Assembly (NCBI GenBank): GCA_015680685.1
Contig: MNCI01030517.1
Span: forward strand, 638,034 to 702,033
Source of the DNA: Gnetum montanum
Taxonomy: Eukaryota > Streptophyta > Gnetopsida > Gnetales > Gnetaceae
Reading direction: 5' to 3'
Length of the DNA stretch: 64,000 nucleotides
In this document: positions 24,719-35,829 of the stretch, piece after piece
Layout of the letters: each line of letters opens with the position of its first letter
Position numbering within the stretch: the stretch's first letter is position 1
Position numbers and translations under genes: made by a program
Notes under the pieces: generated by a model
What the model was told of the DNA's origin: nothing
Databases searched by the model: none
The model's input: the letters and a program-made list of their open reading frames with translations, nothing else

Positions 24719-24870
24719 TGATGAGTGGTGGAGTATCCCAACATTCTACCATATAAGTCATGAGTGCCAACACATGACCAAATCATAATCTACAAATGGA
24801 CAATGTTATTATACTAGTAATTCATGTTAAGTTCAAGATCATTGTCTTCCCACTTTAACCTAGTGAATTT
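24719..24870 (-). repeat. LTR fragment of the Athila-like superfamily
   Basis: TGATGAGTGGTGGAGTATCC and, about 120 bases on, TGTCTTCCCACTTTAACCTA match the 3' end of the LTRs at 34831 and 42653 in the same orientation. The remainder of the LTR is missing or too decayed to follow. Confidence 0.65.
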
Positions 24871-25384
24871 TTAGTATAATTATGAATTAATTAAACATAA
24901 GCTAATTATCTTTTGTCTTTTTCATAGTACATAAAGCTATTCGCACAGGTTTGGCTTTTTCCCATCTATTAACCCCCTAGAACTTGCTTAGCAGTATGAG
25001 CATTGTGGCTTGAATAATAATCTTTTTTTGTATTTTTCTTATGCTAGTTTATTTTTATTTTAAAATATCAAACATTTACAAAGTCCATTTATGGATTTTA
25101 TAATATTGAATGTTGAAATGTTTTCTTCAATAGAAGAAGAAGATAACTGCCATATAACGTGTAAAGTACTAGTTAACATAACTATACTTCTAAATGAACT
25201 AACAAATGCTGGTTACTTTTACAATATCATTTTGGTAGCATCACAATGTCACAAAATGAAATAGTTAACAAGAGCAAATAACAAAACTAGTTTGAAAATA
25301 AATAAGAAATTAGATTCTTAAAAGGAAAAATACCTTTTATTAGATCAACAACTAATCCATAGTGAATGCTTAGTTTATAGGTAG
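24871..25384. other. No gene seen
   Basis: AT-rich spacer with no supported feature. Confidence 0.4.
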
Positions 25385-26225
25385 TGATGGGACGCAATAT
25401 CACATCCACCGTGATATTGCATCCCCCACGATATCGCTTACGTGATATCGCATCTTCCCTTGCGATATCACGTACGCGATATCCCAGTGCACTACCAAAT
25501 CTATAAATAAGAGGTGGCTCTCCCTTGTTTCTTAGTTTAGGCCTAGACCGTAATGATACTCTTGCGATTTTACCTCTCCAGAGATAGAATAATTTCATGT
25601 GCCCACAGTAGGAGCTCCAAAGTGAACAGATCTTTATTTGAGCAAATATTGTACTTGAACACAAGTTTGTGTACGAAAATAAAGACGAACTTCTTGGATA
25701 AACCTTGCAATGCATGGATTAGGCTAAATAGGACTTTCATTACTATTATTTATTATTTGTCTTAAATGTTTTATTAGTCATTAAATCTTTCTCAACCCTT
25801 CTCCTGTAGTTAAGTGCATTCAATATGACTACTTCGAGCACGTGCGTTACGCTTGGTGATCCCAGCAATGAATAGCATTTGATAACCAAGGTTGCATTGG
25901 TTCTGGGTGTGAACGGTAAGTGGGAATGGATGTTTATGCTAGGTTAATTAAGGCTTAGTTAGTTAGTTAAACTTAGTTAATCAGTCTCTTCACCCTTCAC
26001 CTCTTAGCATAGGAGATAAAACAGAAAAGACATAAAAATCACATACCTCAGACTTACTTAATCATACAACCATGACAACTACAAGTAATTTTGGGAAGAA
26101 AACGAATGATTAACCTTAAGTGTTCCATGAGGCATGTAGGAACTTAGTCTGCGGAGTTTGACTAGATCGTGTGTGTAACGCTCGTATTTGTATGGTTGAG
26201 TGTAGGGGTATCTTGCCACTCATCA
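25385..26225 (+). repeat. 5' LTR, GATATC subfamily
   Basis: 841 bp from TGATGGGACG to CTCATCA. The U3 (25390-25500) holds six GATATC-like cores, including GCGATATCACGTACGCGATA (25462-25481). A TATA box CTATAAATAA lies at 25501-25510. The U5 carries GCTTGGTGATCCCAGCAATG and TTTGATAACCAAGG, then the conserved GTATGGTTGAGTGTAGGGGT before the end. Confidence 0.85.
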
Positions 26226-26226
26226 T

Positions 26227-26244
26227 TGGCACCGTTGCTAGGAA
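26227..26244 (+). other. Primer-binding site (tRNA-Asp type)
   Basis: TGGCACCGTTGCTAGGAA, two bases after the LTR. It differs from the tRNA-Asp complement TGGCGCCGTTGCCGGGGA at four positions. Confidence 0.8.
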
Positions 26245-26368
26245 CTAAGTGTTTGTGTGCTAAGTAGAACATAGGAAATTATTCACATCATTGGGAGCTT
26301 AACGAACCCTTAGGGTTAATCATACGAAAAATAACATAACAACAAATAGCACACTGAATTAAGCTAAA

Positions 26369-28330
26369 ATGTCTCCTTCTTCGAACAAAAGCAATTCACC
26401 ACCTAGGAACATACAAGAGACAGTCGGCGACACCAAACACATAACCACGAACCACCAGTTCCTAAAAAATACCAAGTAATATACACTCATCCTGATGAGT
26501 ATATACTAGATTTTACTTTTATCCTCCATCAAGATGAAGAGCTACGTTGGAGAGATTTGCAAGGTAACATAGTGTTACCCCTAGATCAGGCAGTCCCTAA
26601 CATGCTTCTTCGTGCTCTTACATAGATAGGCATGATGGAATTATATGTTGAATACATTGCAGAAGATTATGACATGAGGGATTACCATCCCAAAATAGTG
26701 CAATGTCTAAGGGACTCGAGGTAGGAGAGCCACCATACATTGTTGAAGGGCAAAGGGGACCCGCACGTCCTAAGTGAAATTGGAGATGGTGAACCAATTA
26801 TAATGGGTTCTCCATCAAATGATGTTCCCCATTCTAACGATAGTGAGGAGGTGGGGTATCAGAACCTATGCTCCATGATACACAACCCTATTTTTGATCC
26901 CTATGAACACCAAATGTTCACTGAGGGAATAAAAACACATGACAAGGATAGGCATTCTAATCTTCATCACGATCAGGGCCATAGCCATCGAAGAGAAGGT
27001 AAGAAACATTGCCATGGAAATGGTTCTCCTTCTTCTTCTCCTTCATCACACCATTCACCCTCTCCTTCCACATTCGAACACAGTCATAAAGAGCATAATG
27101 GTGAGGATAAGGGAAAGCAAAATGAGAGACCTCGATGAGAGAGTTGAAAGAGAGGACAAGGGTATTCGAGAGAATCCAGGCATGAGAGAAGGGAAAGTAG
27201 GGAACAACGTAGGCATCATAGAATTCATGAAAGAGATGATCATGATGAACCCCTACTTGCCACCCAAAGTATGCTAGAGATAACAGAGGTTGTGATAATA
27301 CCAACAAGGCATCAAAAAGATAGTCGGATCAAAAGACTTGACATGAATAATATCCCATGGTTCAAAGGGGGATATAACGCTAATCTACAAAATCATTTAC
27401 AGGCATTCCATGATGCCTGAGCCTTGAAAAACATAGAAAACGAGTGGCAGAAATTAAATTTATTTCCTAGGACACTCATAAAGGAAGTAGAGAGTTGGTA
27501 CCAGTCCTTAGAACCGGAAACCATTAGGAGATGGAGTACGATGCTAGAGTTTTTCAACGATAAATACCAAACATACTCTAGAGTGTCTAACTTGTGTAAG
27601 AAGATCCAAGGATGGAAGCAGGGTAATCACAAACCCTTGGATGCTACCATGGGCCGGTATTATGCATTGCTACATCATTGCTCGGGCCATGGTTACGCAC
27701 AATGGGATCAACTCCGCCACCTCGTAGATGGGCTAAGACATGAAACTAGGAGAACCCTTGAGACTTATTCTTAAGGGAGATTATTAGAACTTAAATCCCA
27801 TGAAATTCATTGATTGTTGGAGCAAGTAGCTAAAGAAGAAGGGGAGCTATAGAAAAGAGAAAGCGCAGAAGAATATAATTGCAATCCTTCCCTTCGAAAG
27901 AAGGGAGTGAGATTCTGCAATGAAGAGGATGAGTCACCACTCAAAGAGTTGGTGAATATAAAAACCTTGTTGTTTCAAAAGGTAACAACAGAAGTATCAG
28001 CTAAGGTAGATGAAATATGGAGCTCCTTAGATAGTAAAATTGAAACTGTCTTGAAAAGCGTAGAGGAGTCTAAGGAGGAATGAAGTAGTGATCACGACAA
28101 GAAAGAGCAGAGAGATTTAGGCCATGCACGTGATAAGGGTAAGGGAAAAATGACTATCTCTGATGAGGTTGTGGATTCTGACATAGAAAATGATGGTGGA
28201 TGTGAGATCTACCAATATGACCATTCTAAGGGATGTTGCCCAATAATCTCACATCTACAAGAGTCTGGGGTGTATGCACTCAACCCAAGACTTAACAGAT
28301 AGCAGGCAATCTAAAGGTTACCTTATCCCT
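26369..28330 (+). pseudogene. Athila-like gag, degenerate
   Basis: The start ATG (26369) lies about 125 bases past the primer site, as in sibling elements. The N-terminal third is shredded by frameshifts but keeps a His/Ser-rich charged stretch (about 26940-27140). The capsid-like core spans about 27300-27775: RLDMNNIPWFKGGYN, HLQAFHDA, WQKLNLFPRTL, SWYQSLEPETIRRW, FFNDKYQTYSRVSNL, GRYYALLHHCSGHGY, LVDGLRHETRRTLETY. A coiled-coil-like acidic/basic segment follows (27780-28150). The zinc-knuckle remnant CEIYQYDHSKGCCPI (28200-28245) has lost one cysteine compared with the CX2CX3HX4C form at 52480. A Pro/Gln-rich linker leads to the protease. In-frame stops make it non-functional. Confidence 0.85.
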
Positions 28331-28708
28331 AAGGTAACCCAAGGTAGTCCCACCAACCGTTAATATACTATCCAAGTGGAACTCCGCCACAACCTATCAG
28401 GCAACATCAGCAATGGAAACACCCACAGTCATGAGGGATGTCACCGCCTAGATAACAATACCCTTACCGGCAACTAGACCCATATAGCTACTATGTGTAG
28501 TAGTTGGTTTCTCCAAGTGACTCTATGGATCACACAACCCCACAACATCGCTACCATGTTTGGGAGTATTTTAGGACTCCTTCTCCTCCGTGAGACACTC
28601 CACATTCATACCATCCTCCAAATCCATCCACCACTCTTATGCTGGTAGCTCCACTACCACTCGCTCCAACAATGCAAGGGGAACTCCCCACTCAAGCACA
28701 GCAACGTA

Positions 28709-29506
28709 ATGCTACGAGCTATAAACATTCAACCCGCTGCTGGTTCTGACAACCATATAAAGAGAAGACCCTTCTTCAGAACCAAAATCCCAAACAAGCT
28801 CTCACAACCACAAGCGGTTGAGTCTGGACACGCTCCTCCAACAAATAAGACTTCAAAGCTGCCTTCAAACCAACAACAGAGCTTAACGTATACAGTTATG
28901 TTAACACATATAGTTACTGACTGGATCAAGGTAGGCCACCTTCCTAGGAAATTCTCTGACCTTGGAAGTCCCTTAATCTATCTCCAAGTCACCGGGAACG
29001 AACCACATAAGGCTCTCCTTGACTCAAGTTCCAGAGTCAACTTAATCTCACAAGAAATGTATCAAGCCTAGAACCTACCCCAACTCAAGTAGAGCAATAT
29101 TCAATTAGAGCTAGCTGACCATTCCATCACCATTCCCTTAGGATTGGTGGAGGACATAGTTATCACTGTGTGTGGTTGGTCATACCCAGCTGATTTATTG
29201 GTGATAGAAGTTAACAGTAACAAAGAGGACTTCCTAGTTATAATAGGAAGGGCATGGCTAAGTACAATAGATGCATGCCTAGGAATCCATGATCTTTCCT
29301 TGAAAATATCTAAGGTAAATATTTATGGAAAGATCAAGAAGAAGAAAGTTCCATGCATCACATACAATGACTTAGATGGTGATGACATACATGAATGCTC
29401 AACATCTCCTGTATGCAACTGGTGTGCCCTAGAAACTATGAGACAAAGGTGCATGTATGTAGCAACCACACAACAAGTGGATACTCCATTGTTGATAGCT
29501 AATTGA
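28709..29506 (+). pseudogene. Retropepsin (Athila-type aspartic protease), degenerate
   Basis: The family's protease cleaves Gag or Gag-Pol polyprotein. The catalytic region reads KALLDSSSRVNLIS (about 29010-29052), where relatives have DLGAS or DLGS; the glycine of the usual D-x-G is a serine here. Downstream are LELADHSITIPLGLVEDIV, SYPADLLVIEV and the C-terminal signature IIGRAWLSTIDACLGIHDLS (about 29238-29297). These correspond in order to the ILGRPFLAT-type end of Athila proteases. The coding frame is the same on both sides of two stops (about 29070-29093) and differs from the gag core frame. No reverse transcriptase follows; instead VPCITYND and a short tail lead into non-coding sequence. 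Probably inactive. Confidence 0.8.
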
Positions 29507-30824
29507 AAGAGCAATTGACCAACATGCATGAAACAAACTAGGGGAACAACTCACGACCATAACGAAGGCATAAATACATTGGAATATGAGCATCACCGAA
29601 TTCCACCCCTTAATCTAAGAACATCAATTGGGAGAAGTTGGACACTTCTAAGAAATTCAAATAGATGCTCTTTATTTCGGATCTCTTCCTTTCCATTTAG
29701 TCATGAAGGAGATGGCCACCTATGCTAATCATTCGGGGCCCTCAGTTCTTTTTTGTTTTTATTTTACACATTTTTTTTTTACAAATTTCTTTAGCTTTTC
29801 TTGTCTTTGTTTTACAACATCGTTCATACTTTTCCATTTCTTGTGTGTGTGTGTGTGTTATCCATCTTGTAAGTTTGTCACCTAATAAGTGTTCTTAATG
29901 ATGGCATGAACTATTTTTCTATTGGTCGCTAATGTTTGGTTTTTACCTTCAAGTTATGATGTTAATACTGAGGTATGTTTCTTTTGATATGACAGGCAAT
30001 GAGTCCACTTAATCCATTCATCCACAAGTTTCTATGGTCTCTCTTGGCTTGGAAATGTATAGTCCCTTTCTAAATAAGAACTATAATAAATCGGTGACTG
30101 GGCATTTCTCAAACTAAGGAAGGACTCAAGGATTGAAAAGGGTGTGACTTCAAGGGAAATTGATGCATTTGTGTTGGCCATTCTCTTGGGTGCTTGGATG
30201 TTTTCCTCTTGAGTTTTCTTACCATTTCGACATTACTCAATCATCAGGAAGCTGAGCAAATAAAAATAACAAAGTCTTTGCATGGTGTGGTTCTCACGCA
30301 TAAACACATAAGGTTCATACATTTCACATCAAACATAAATAATTTACAACCTAGTTTGTCAATGTAAAGGAGATGTTTCCCTCACTTCCATGCCCATGGA
30401 ATGTACTTACACCAGCTCATCTAGGTGAAGTATCCTAGACCATTCATGACCCATGGGGAAAGGGGGAAAAGATGAAGGCACTCTTAGATTTCTTTCAACT
30501 TTCAGTGGCAACAAGGTAGCCTCAACCTTCAGCAGAGTAGGGATGTGATGAAGGATCCTCCATGCCATGAGAGGCTTCACCTCTAAGCATGGTTTGAAAA
30601 CTTCATCCTTTCTTCATCCATCTAACAAGTACTTGCTAATTTTTTCTAGAAAGTGTCCAAACTCTTCGTACATTACACTAATTTTATAATTATGTGAAAT
30701 GACACTCAAGAGTTATTTTATTCATTAGAGTCATTCAATTAATTTCATACTTCCCCAAATTTTGTAAGAAACTCTATTTCATTTTGTTTACTCAAGGATG
30801 ATCTTTCAATTAGTTGTGGGCATA
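29507..30824 (+). other. Non-coding middle and 3' region of the element
   Basis: Begins with TTTAGTCATGAAGGAGATGG (29697-29716), a purine-rich block found after gag/protease in every sibling. A T-rich stretch (29740-29830), a GT microsatellite (29840-29859) and the shared phrases GTGTGACTTCAAGGGAAATT (30150) and CACTTCCATGCCCATGG follow. From about 30400 to 30700 the sequence is not shared. It ends with the purine run TTAGTTGTGGGCATA (30810-30824) before the LTR. ORF2 is not found. Confidence 0.6.
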
Positions 30825-31696
30825 TGATAAAGCATCAATAAGTCAACTACGTTGATGCATGCCTATCAACGTAGCCTCATCAACACATCTTAGGATGTGT
30901 TGGCATAGGTGCATTGATGCTAAACCTCCTAAAGCCTATATAAGTGCAAATGCTTACTACATTTATGGCACCTTTGATCATTCTAGCAACTAGAATCTTG
31001 TAGTTTTCTTGCATAGGACTTAACAATTAGTCAATGAGTGCTTGTAGCATCGATTTGAGTTAGTTATAAGGAGTCTTATTCAAGTGGCATTGTACTTGGA
31101 CACATTCCATGAACGACAATAAGATCAAGATTGATTTATATTCATTTTAGCATTTTGACTTAGAATAAATTTATCTTCAACACACTTTACTTTTTGTGTA
31201 CTTAGTTAATATTTCTATTTTTATGCACATTAATTAATTGGAGGAATGAGCATTACCGGTTTTGAGTGTAAACACATATTCGCTTAGTAATCTCAATAGC
31301 GTTATTGCTTGGTTTGCCTAATAGTATGACACTTGGCAATCCCAGTAGTGGGTACATGAGTTAAGGATATATACAACAAACTAGAAATGAATAATTATTG
31401 TCCTTAGGATATTTTACAAATTTATTTTCTTTTTATTAGTTAGACTAATTAAATCATTAATTTCCATGATTTTATCTAGCTTGGCCATAGTTGCAAAACA
31501 TTAATAAATACATCCTCATTTTGGACTAAACTATACGTAACAAAGCTATCACTAGTATAAGTGAGAAGATAACAACTTGCGATCAATACTTAACGATCTA
31601 GATACACACTAATCTCATCCATGGAATTTGACTAGATTGCATGTATATGCTTGTGATTTGTATGGTTGGGTGTAAGGGACATTTGCCTACTCAACA
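30825..31696 (+). repeat. LTR, TGATGCATC subfamily, in 3' position
   Basis: 872 bp, from TGATAAAGCATC to CTACTCAACA. The U3 contains TTGATGCATGCCTATCAACG, CATCAACACATC and GATGTGTTGGC inverted motifs. A TATA box CCTATATAAG lies at 30935-30944. The U5 motifs CACTTGGCAATCCCAGTAGT and GATTTGTATGGTTGGGTGTA are shared with all families. It matches 58123-58994 closely along its length. Confidence 0.8.
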
Positions 31697-32237
31697 ATTA
31701 ACTAGCTATTGGATTTATGATGTACAATGAGAATGTTGAACTATTTATTTATAAGCATAATTAGATAGAAAATGTTGGCTAGTCATTATCACTATCTTTC
31801 TTTCTTTCAATGATTATAGGATGAACATCTTTGACTACTATAATATTCTATGATGTTTTAAAAGTATTTGAAGTAAATTTAGTTGTATTACCATTTTTAA
31901 ATAAAATGACATCATGGGAGATGATAAATGTACATTAAAAGGGATGAAGACATGGTACTCCTTTTGATCACAAAATTATCTCATAAATATGTCCTTCATA
32001 GCATTAGATCCAAGATTGATTTCATGCTCTAGAGGAATGTGGAAATAAAATGCTAAGCGCAAAATTCTTAAATGCTTCAAACTAGATTTTTAACTCATTT
32101 ATTTTTCATACCATAATTCTCTATTTTCTGCTAACCACACTAGTATGGTTACTAGGATATACAATTTTGTTAACTACTTTTGCAAGTTGGTATGATTTAC
32201 ATCCCATGAAGTGCATCATAGAATAAGCCATATTTAT
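31697..32237. other. No gene seen
   Basis: AT-rich spacer between two LTRs. I see no primer site after the LTR at 31696 and no supported feature. Confidence 0.4.
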
Positions 32238-32950
32238 TGATGGGATGCGATATTGCATGAGCCGCGATATCGCATCCCATGCGATATCGTGTCATCCCCT
32301 ATGATATCGCAGTCTCCCACCATATCTATAAATAAGAGGCAGCACTCCCCTTATTGATGATCCTAGGTTTAAAGTAGCGAAGCTCTGGCGGATTGATCAC
32401 CCTAGAGATAGATTATTTTCTATGTGCCCGTAGTAGGAGTCCCCAAGTGAACGGATCTTTATTCGAGTAGCTTTGTACCTGAACGCAAGTTGTGTACGGC
32501 AATAAAGACGAGCTTTGTGATAAACCTTGCAGTACATGGAATAGTTTTATTACATGTTATTTCCTACATGTTATTTATTACCTGTTGTTAGCGCGGTATG
32601 AGTACGACTTGATTACGAGCATTTACGAATGTGTACGGCTAGTCAAGGAATCAGCTACTCATCGCAATTAGGCTCTCTCACCCTCAACTCCTAGAACGTG
32701 GGATAAGTATGACTTGGTTATGAGCATTCAAGGATGTGTATGGTTAGCTGAGGAATGGATGCTTATCACACTTAGGTTAGTTAAGTGCCTCAGTATGGCC
32801 ACTTCGAGTACGTGCGTTACGTGTGGTGATCCTAGTAACGATTAGTGTTTGGTAGCCATAGTTGCATAGTTCAGGGTGTGTACGACAAGTGGGAACGGAT
32901 GCTAATGCTAGGAACTTACTTCATTAGTTAGAGTTAGTTAGTTCCTAAAC
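32238..32950 (+). repeat. LTR, GATATC subfamily, truncated, with internal tandem duplication
   Basis: Starts TGATGGGATGCGATATTG. The U3 carries four or more GATATC-type cores and a TATA box CTATAAATAA (32326-32335). About 100-bp segments beginning near GAGTACGACTTGATTACG (32600) and AAGTATGACTTGGTTATG (32705) are tandem copies, not seen in sibling LTRs. The expected last 250 bases, including CTCATCA and the primer site, are missing; homology stops near 32950. No polypurine tract precedes it. Confidence 0.75.
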
Positions 32951-33239
32951 CCTTTAAGTTCATTCAGTTCCATCAATGCTCATGGCATTATTGATGAATT
33001 TGGAACTTGAAGTAGCTATTGTAGGTTATAGGATGGCTAATGAAATATCTAGGTCCTACTAGCCCATTAAGTTCTAACTATACAGGATCATTTCATGGAA
33101 GCATACCATGATGCTTATAAGGGAAAAAAGGCCTGTTCCCACTAACATTACAATAAAAGCAAGAGGATACATATGACCAATCTAGCTAATATCATTGTCA
33201 AAATTCTCCACCTCTCAATGAAAATAACATGAACTACCC

Positions 33240-33800
33240 ATGGCTACATTTAGTCATGGTGAGTAACTAAGGAAAAGGGAGAAGTAGATCTAACATGTAA
33301 AAGACCTTCAAGCCTAGGGCTTCTAAAAATTCACCTAGAGAAGATCAAATAGGTTACAAAAGAAGGGCAAGCTAACACAACTCTCCTAGTTCTCCATCAT
33401 CATCCTTTTCATCCTCATTATCAAGTTTTAAGAGGAGAAACATGGCTAAGATAGGAAGGCTAATGATTGTAGTCCTAGTGAAGATGATAGAAGATACAAT
33501 TGTAATGATGGTAGAAGAGAAGGTAGACTTGAGTAAGAAGGTGGACATTGAAATAAGAAAAGGAATAGCAGGCAATGCCAAAGGAGACATGGTTATGACA
33601 AGGATCATAAGTATGATAATTATAATGAATCATTGCTTGCTACCAAGAGTATGATTAACATCAGGATGGTAATCTATATTCTTACAAGGCATCAAAGGGG
33701 AAAATAAATCAAATGGCCAAATATGAACAACATCTTTGAGTTGAAGGGAAATTATAATGCAAATCCACAATACCATTTTCAAACATTCTAACATAACCTA
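33240..33800 (+). pseudogene. Athila-like gag scrap
   Basis: The basic Arg/Lys/Ser-rich region (CCTTCAAGCCTAGGGCTTCT at 33306) resembles the SRPRTS region of the gag at 59128. A later part reads TRHQRGK, WPNMNNIFELKGNYNANPQ and HFQTF (about 33690-33790), the start of the gag core. No LTR or primer site is directly attached. Coding is broken in several frames and stops before the main core. Confidence 0.6.
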
Positions 33801-34349
33801 AAAATTCCATAGGTTTAAGTATTTAATTTAATGCATGTGTATAATTATCTAATGTTATCATATGTGTTTCAATAGGCTAATTCAATTTCATAAATTCAAT
33901 AACCAAATGATGTTATTGTAGTAGTAGTAGTTGTTGTTGTTTTTAGTATACTACATAAGTAAATACAATTTGCTTGCTAGAATATTTTGTTAAAGTTTTG
34001 TATCCTTTTCTGTTACTACTATTAGAGCTTAGTAATAGATATTTTGTGTATTCTATGATTAAATGTTGAAATTCAATTATCCATAGAATTTTTTCTTTTT
34101 GTTAGTTATCATGCCTTTATAAGTATTTTACTATGCATATTTCATTCTTATTATGTACATGTGATAGTATAATTCTCTATTCAATAAGCATTGTGAACCC
34201 TAATCCTACCTAATCTATACCCTTTTTTTTGTCATTAAACTAGAATTTAGAGATCATTTTTAATTATAATTAAGTAGCACATAAATCAACTTTGTTAAGG
34301 AAGTACCTTAGGATTATGTTCTAACTAGAATATGATCTTCCCGATGTAT
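33801..34349. other. No gene recognised
   Basis: AT-rich stretch with a short GTAGTAGTAGTTGTTGTTG run near 33925. No supported feature. Confidence 0.4.
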
Positions 34350-34620
34350 TTGTAGAATATATAGTAGCTAGAATTTATTATGCTCAACTTTTATGGATGA
34401 ATTAGATGCTTCAAGACTACAAATTAAAATCTAAGACCTTAACCATTTTCTGCAATAATCAAAGTATTATAAACATTACCAAAAGTCTAATTCAACACTC
34501 ACATATAAAACAAATTGAAATCAAGTACCATTTTATTATGAAACAAGCATAAAAAAGATGATTTCATTCATGTATATACATATAGAGGAATAACTTGCAA
34601 ATATTATAATAATTCCATTA
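34350..34620 (+). pseudogene. Ty1/copia RNase H C-terminal scrap
   Basis: One frame reads AARIYYAQLLWMN followed by IFCNNQSIINITKSLIQHSH and IKQIEIKYHFIMKQA. These match in order the end of copia RNase H (CDNQSAI...KNP..H.RTKHIE..YHFIRE). The catalytic aspartate of the CDN motif is asparagine here, and there are flanking stops. Only this end of pol survives. Confidence 0.75.
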
Positions 34621-34825
34621 CCTACACCATCAAGTAAGGCTTGGATGTTGGGCCTTACCCCAACTAATTAAGTATATAGGTACCTCAACCTACACTAGGT
34701 GGGTTACAAGTTTACTCTTAGGTAGGTTGTTTTTTTTTTTTTTTGAGAATACACTGGATACAATTTGGAAATAGATTTATCTTTCATGAAGTCCTAACAT
34801 GTTTTCTCTTTGTTACTTACATTTA

Positions 34826-34830
34826 TATAC
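34826..34830. repeat. Target-site duplication TATAC (left)
   Basis: TATAC directly outside the left LTR edge, repeated at 43451-43455 outside the right edge. Confidence 0.85.
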
Positions 34831-35669
34831 TAATGAGTGGTGAGGTACCCCTACACTCAACCATACGAATACGAGCATTTTCATGCGCTATCCAGTCGAA
34901 CTCTGCAGACGGACTAGTTGTGGCACCTAGACAGTTACCCTTAGGTTGCAGTTCACTATCTTCCCACTTAGACTAGTATTATATTTGTCATGTCTAGTTT
35001 AGTCTAGAGTGAGCTGTATGATGTGGTTCTAATCTAATGCTACTCCTAAAGGCGATGGAAAGTAATATTAACTAAGCTAGGAGAGAAGGGTGAGAAGGAA
35101 TCTAATCTAGCCTAAGTGAGATGAGCATCTGTTCCTTGATTATCCGTACACATCTTGGACTTCGTTCATGACTACCACTAGGATTACCAAGCACAAATCC
35201 TAGGTACCCTACTGGGTTACCAAGTAGTCACACTTAAATTCTCGTAATCAAGTCATACTAATTCTGTGTTTAAGGGTGAGAGAGACTAATTAGGAAATTA
35301 GTAAATAACAATTAAATAATTAATTAATTAAACTAAGTAAATGCTACAATGATGAAGTAATCTCGATCTTTATTTTCGATCATGTGTGTGTCCAAGTACG
35401 TCACAATCGAATAAAGGATGCAGTACAATTACAATCACCACATTGCGGGCAAACACTGGAAAATTATTCTATCTCTAGAAGGGAAAAATTGCCAGAGCTT
35501 CGCTAAGGGAAAAACTAGATGCCAAACAAGGGAGAGACACCTCTTATTTATAGAACTGGCGGCAGGCAGCAATATCACGTATGCGATATCATAGGGAAAG
35601 ATGTGATATCGCGTACGCGATATCACAACCCATGCGATATCGTAGTAGATGTGATATTGCATCCCATCA
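34831..35669 (-). repeat. 3' LTR of the 8.6-kb element
   Basis: 839 bp, TGATGGGATG (35669) to CTCATTA (34831, final TG/CA slightly mutated). The U3 has six GATATC-like cores, including a perfect 24-bp palindrome at 35603-35626 (centre GCGTACGC). The TATA box is complementary to about 35545-35552. It has about three more cores than the 5' LTR of the same element. Confidence 0.9.
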
Positions 35670-35683
35670 TACCCCCACAAATG
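35670..35683 (-). other. Polypurine tract
   Basis: Minus-strand CATTTGTGGGGGTA directly before the 3' LTR, equivalent to TTAGTCATGGGGGTA at 56241. Confidence 0.8.
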
Positions 35684-35829
35684 AATAAAAACTCATCCTC
35701 GAGTTACAGTGATTACACAGTGGATAGGTATGGGATTATTAGATGGAAAAGGAAATGGGATGATGCCACAGTGTGGGAAGAAAACAGAATAAAGACACAA
35801 CACACAAAATATGCTATAATTACAAAAAT

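Larger units (their letters stand above)
25385..31696 (+). mobile_element. Athila-like non-autonomous LTR element with mismatched LTRs
   Basis: Order on the plus strand: GATATC-type LTR (25385-26225), tRNA-Asp-type primer site, gag, retropepsin, non-coding region, short purine run, then a TGATGCATC-type LTR (30825-31696). There is no reverse transcriptase or integrase, and ORF2 appears deleted between about 30300 and 30750. The two LTRs belong to different U3 subfamilies and no target duplication is visible (GGTAG left, ATTAA right). Either a recombination product or two overlapping partial insertions would fit. Confidence 0.5.

Noticed and set aside
25380-25384. Target duplication for the 25385-31696 element
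   Set aside because: The 5-bp flanks (GGTAG and ATTAA) do not match, so I do not claim a single clean insertion.
26939-27307. Open stretches of 112-116 codons in two frames and on the other strand
   Set aside because: They overlap the frameshifted, low-complexity gag N-terminus and have no independent signature.
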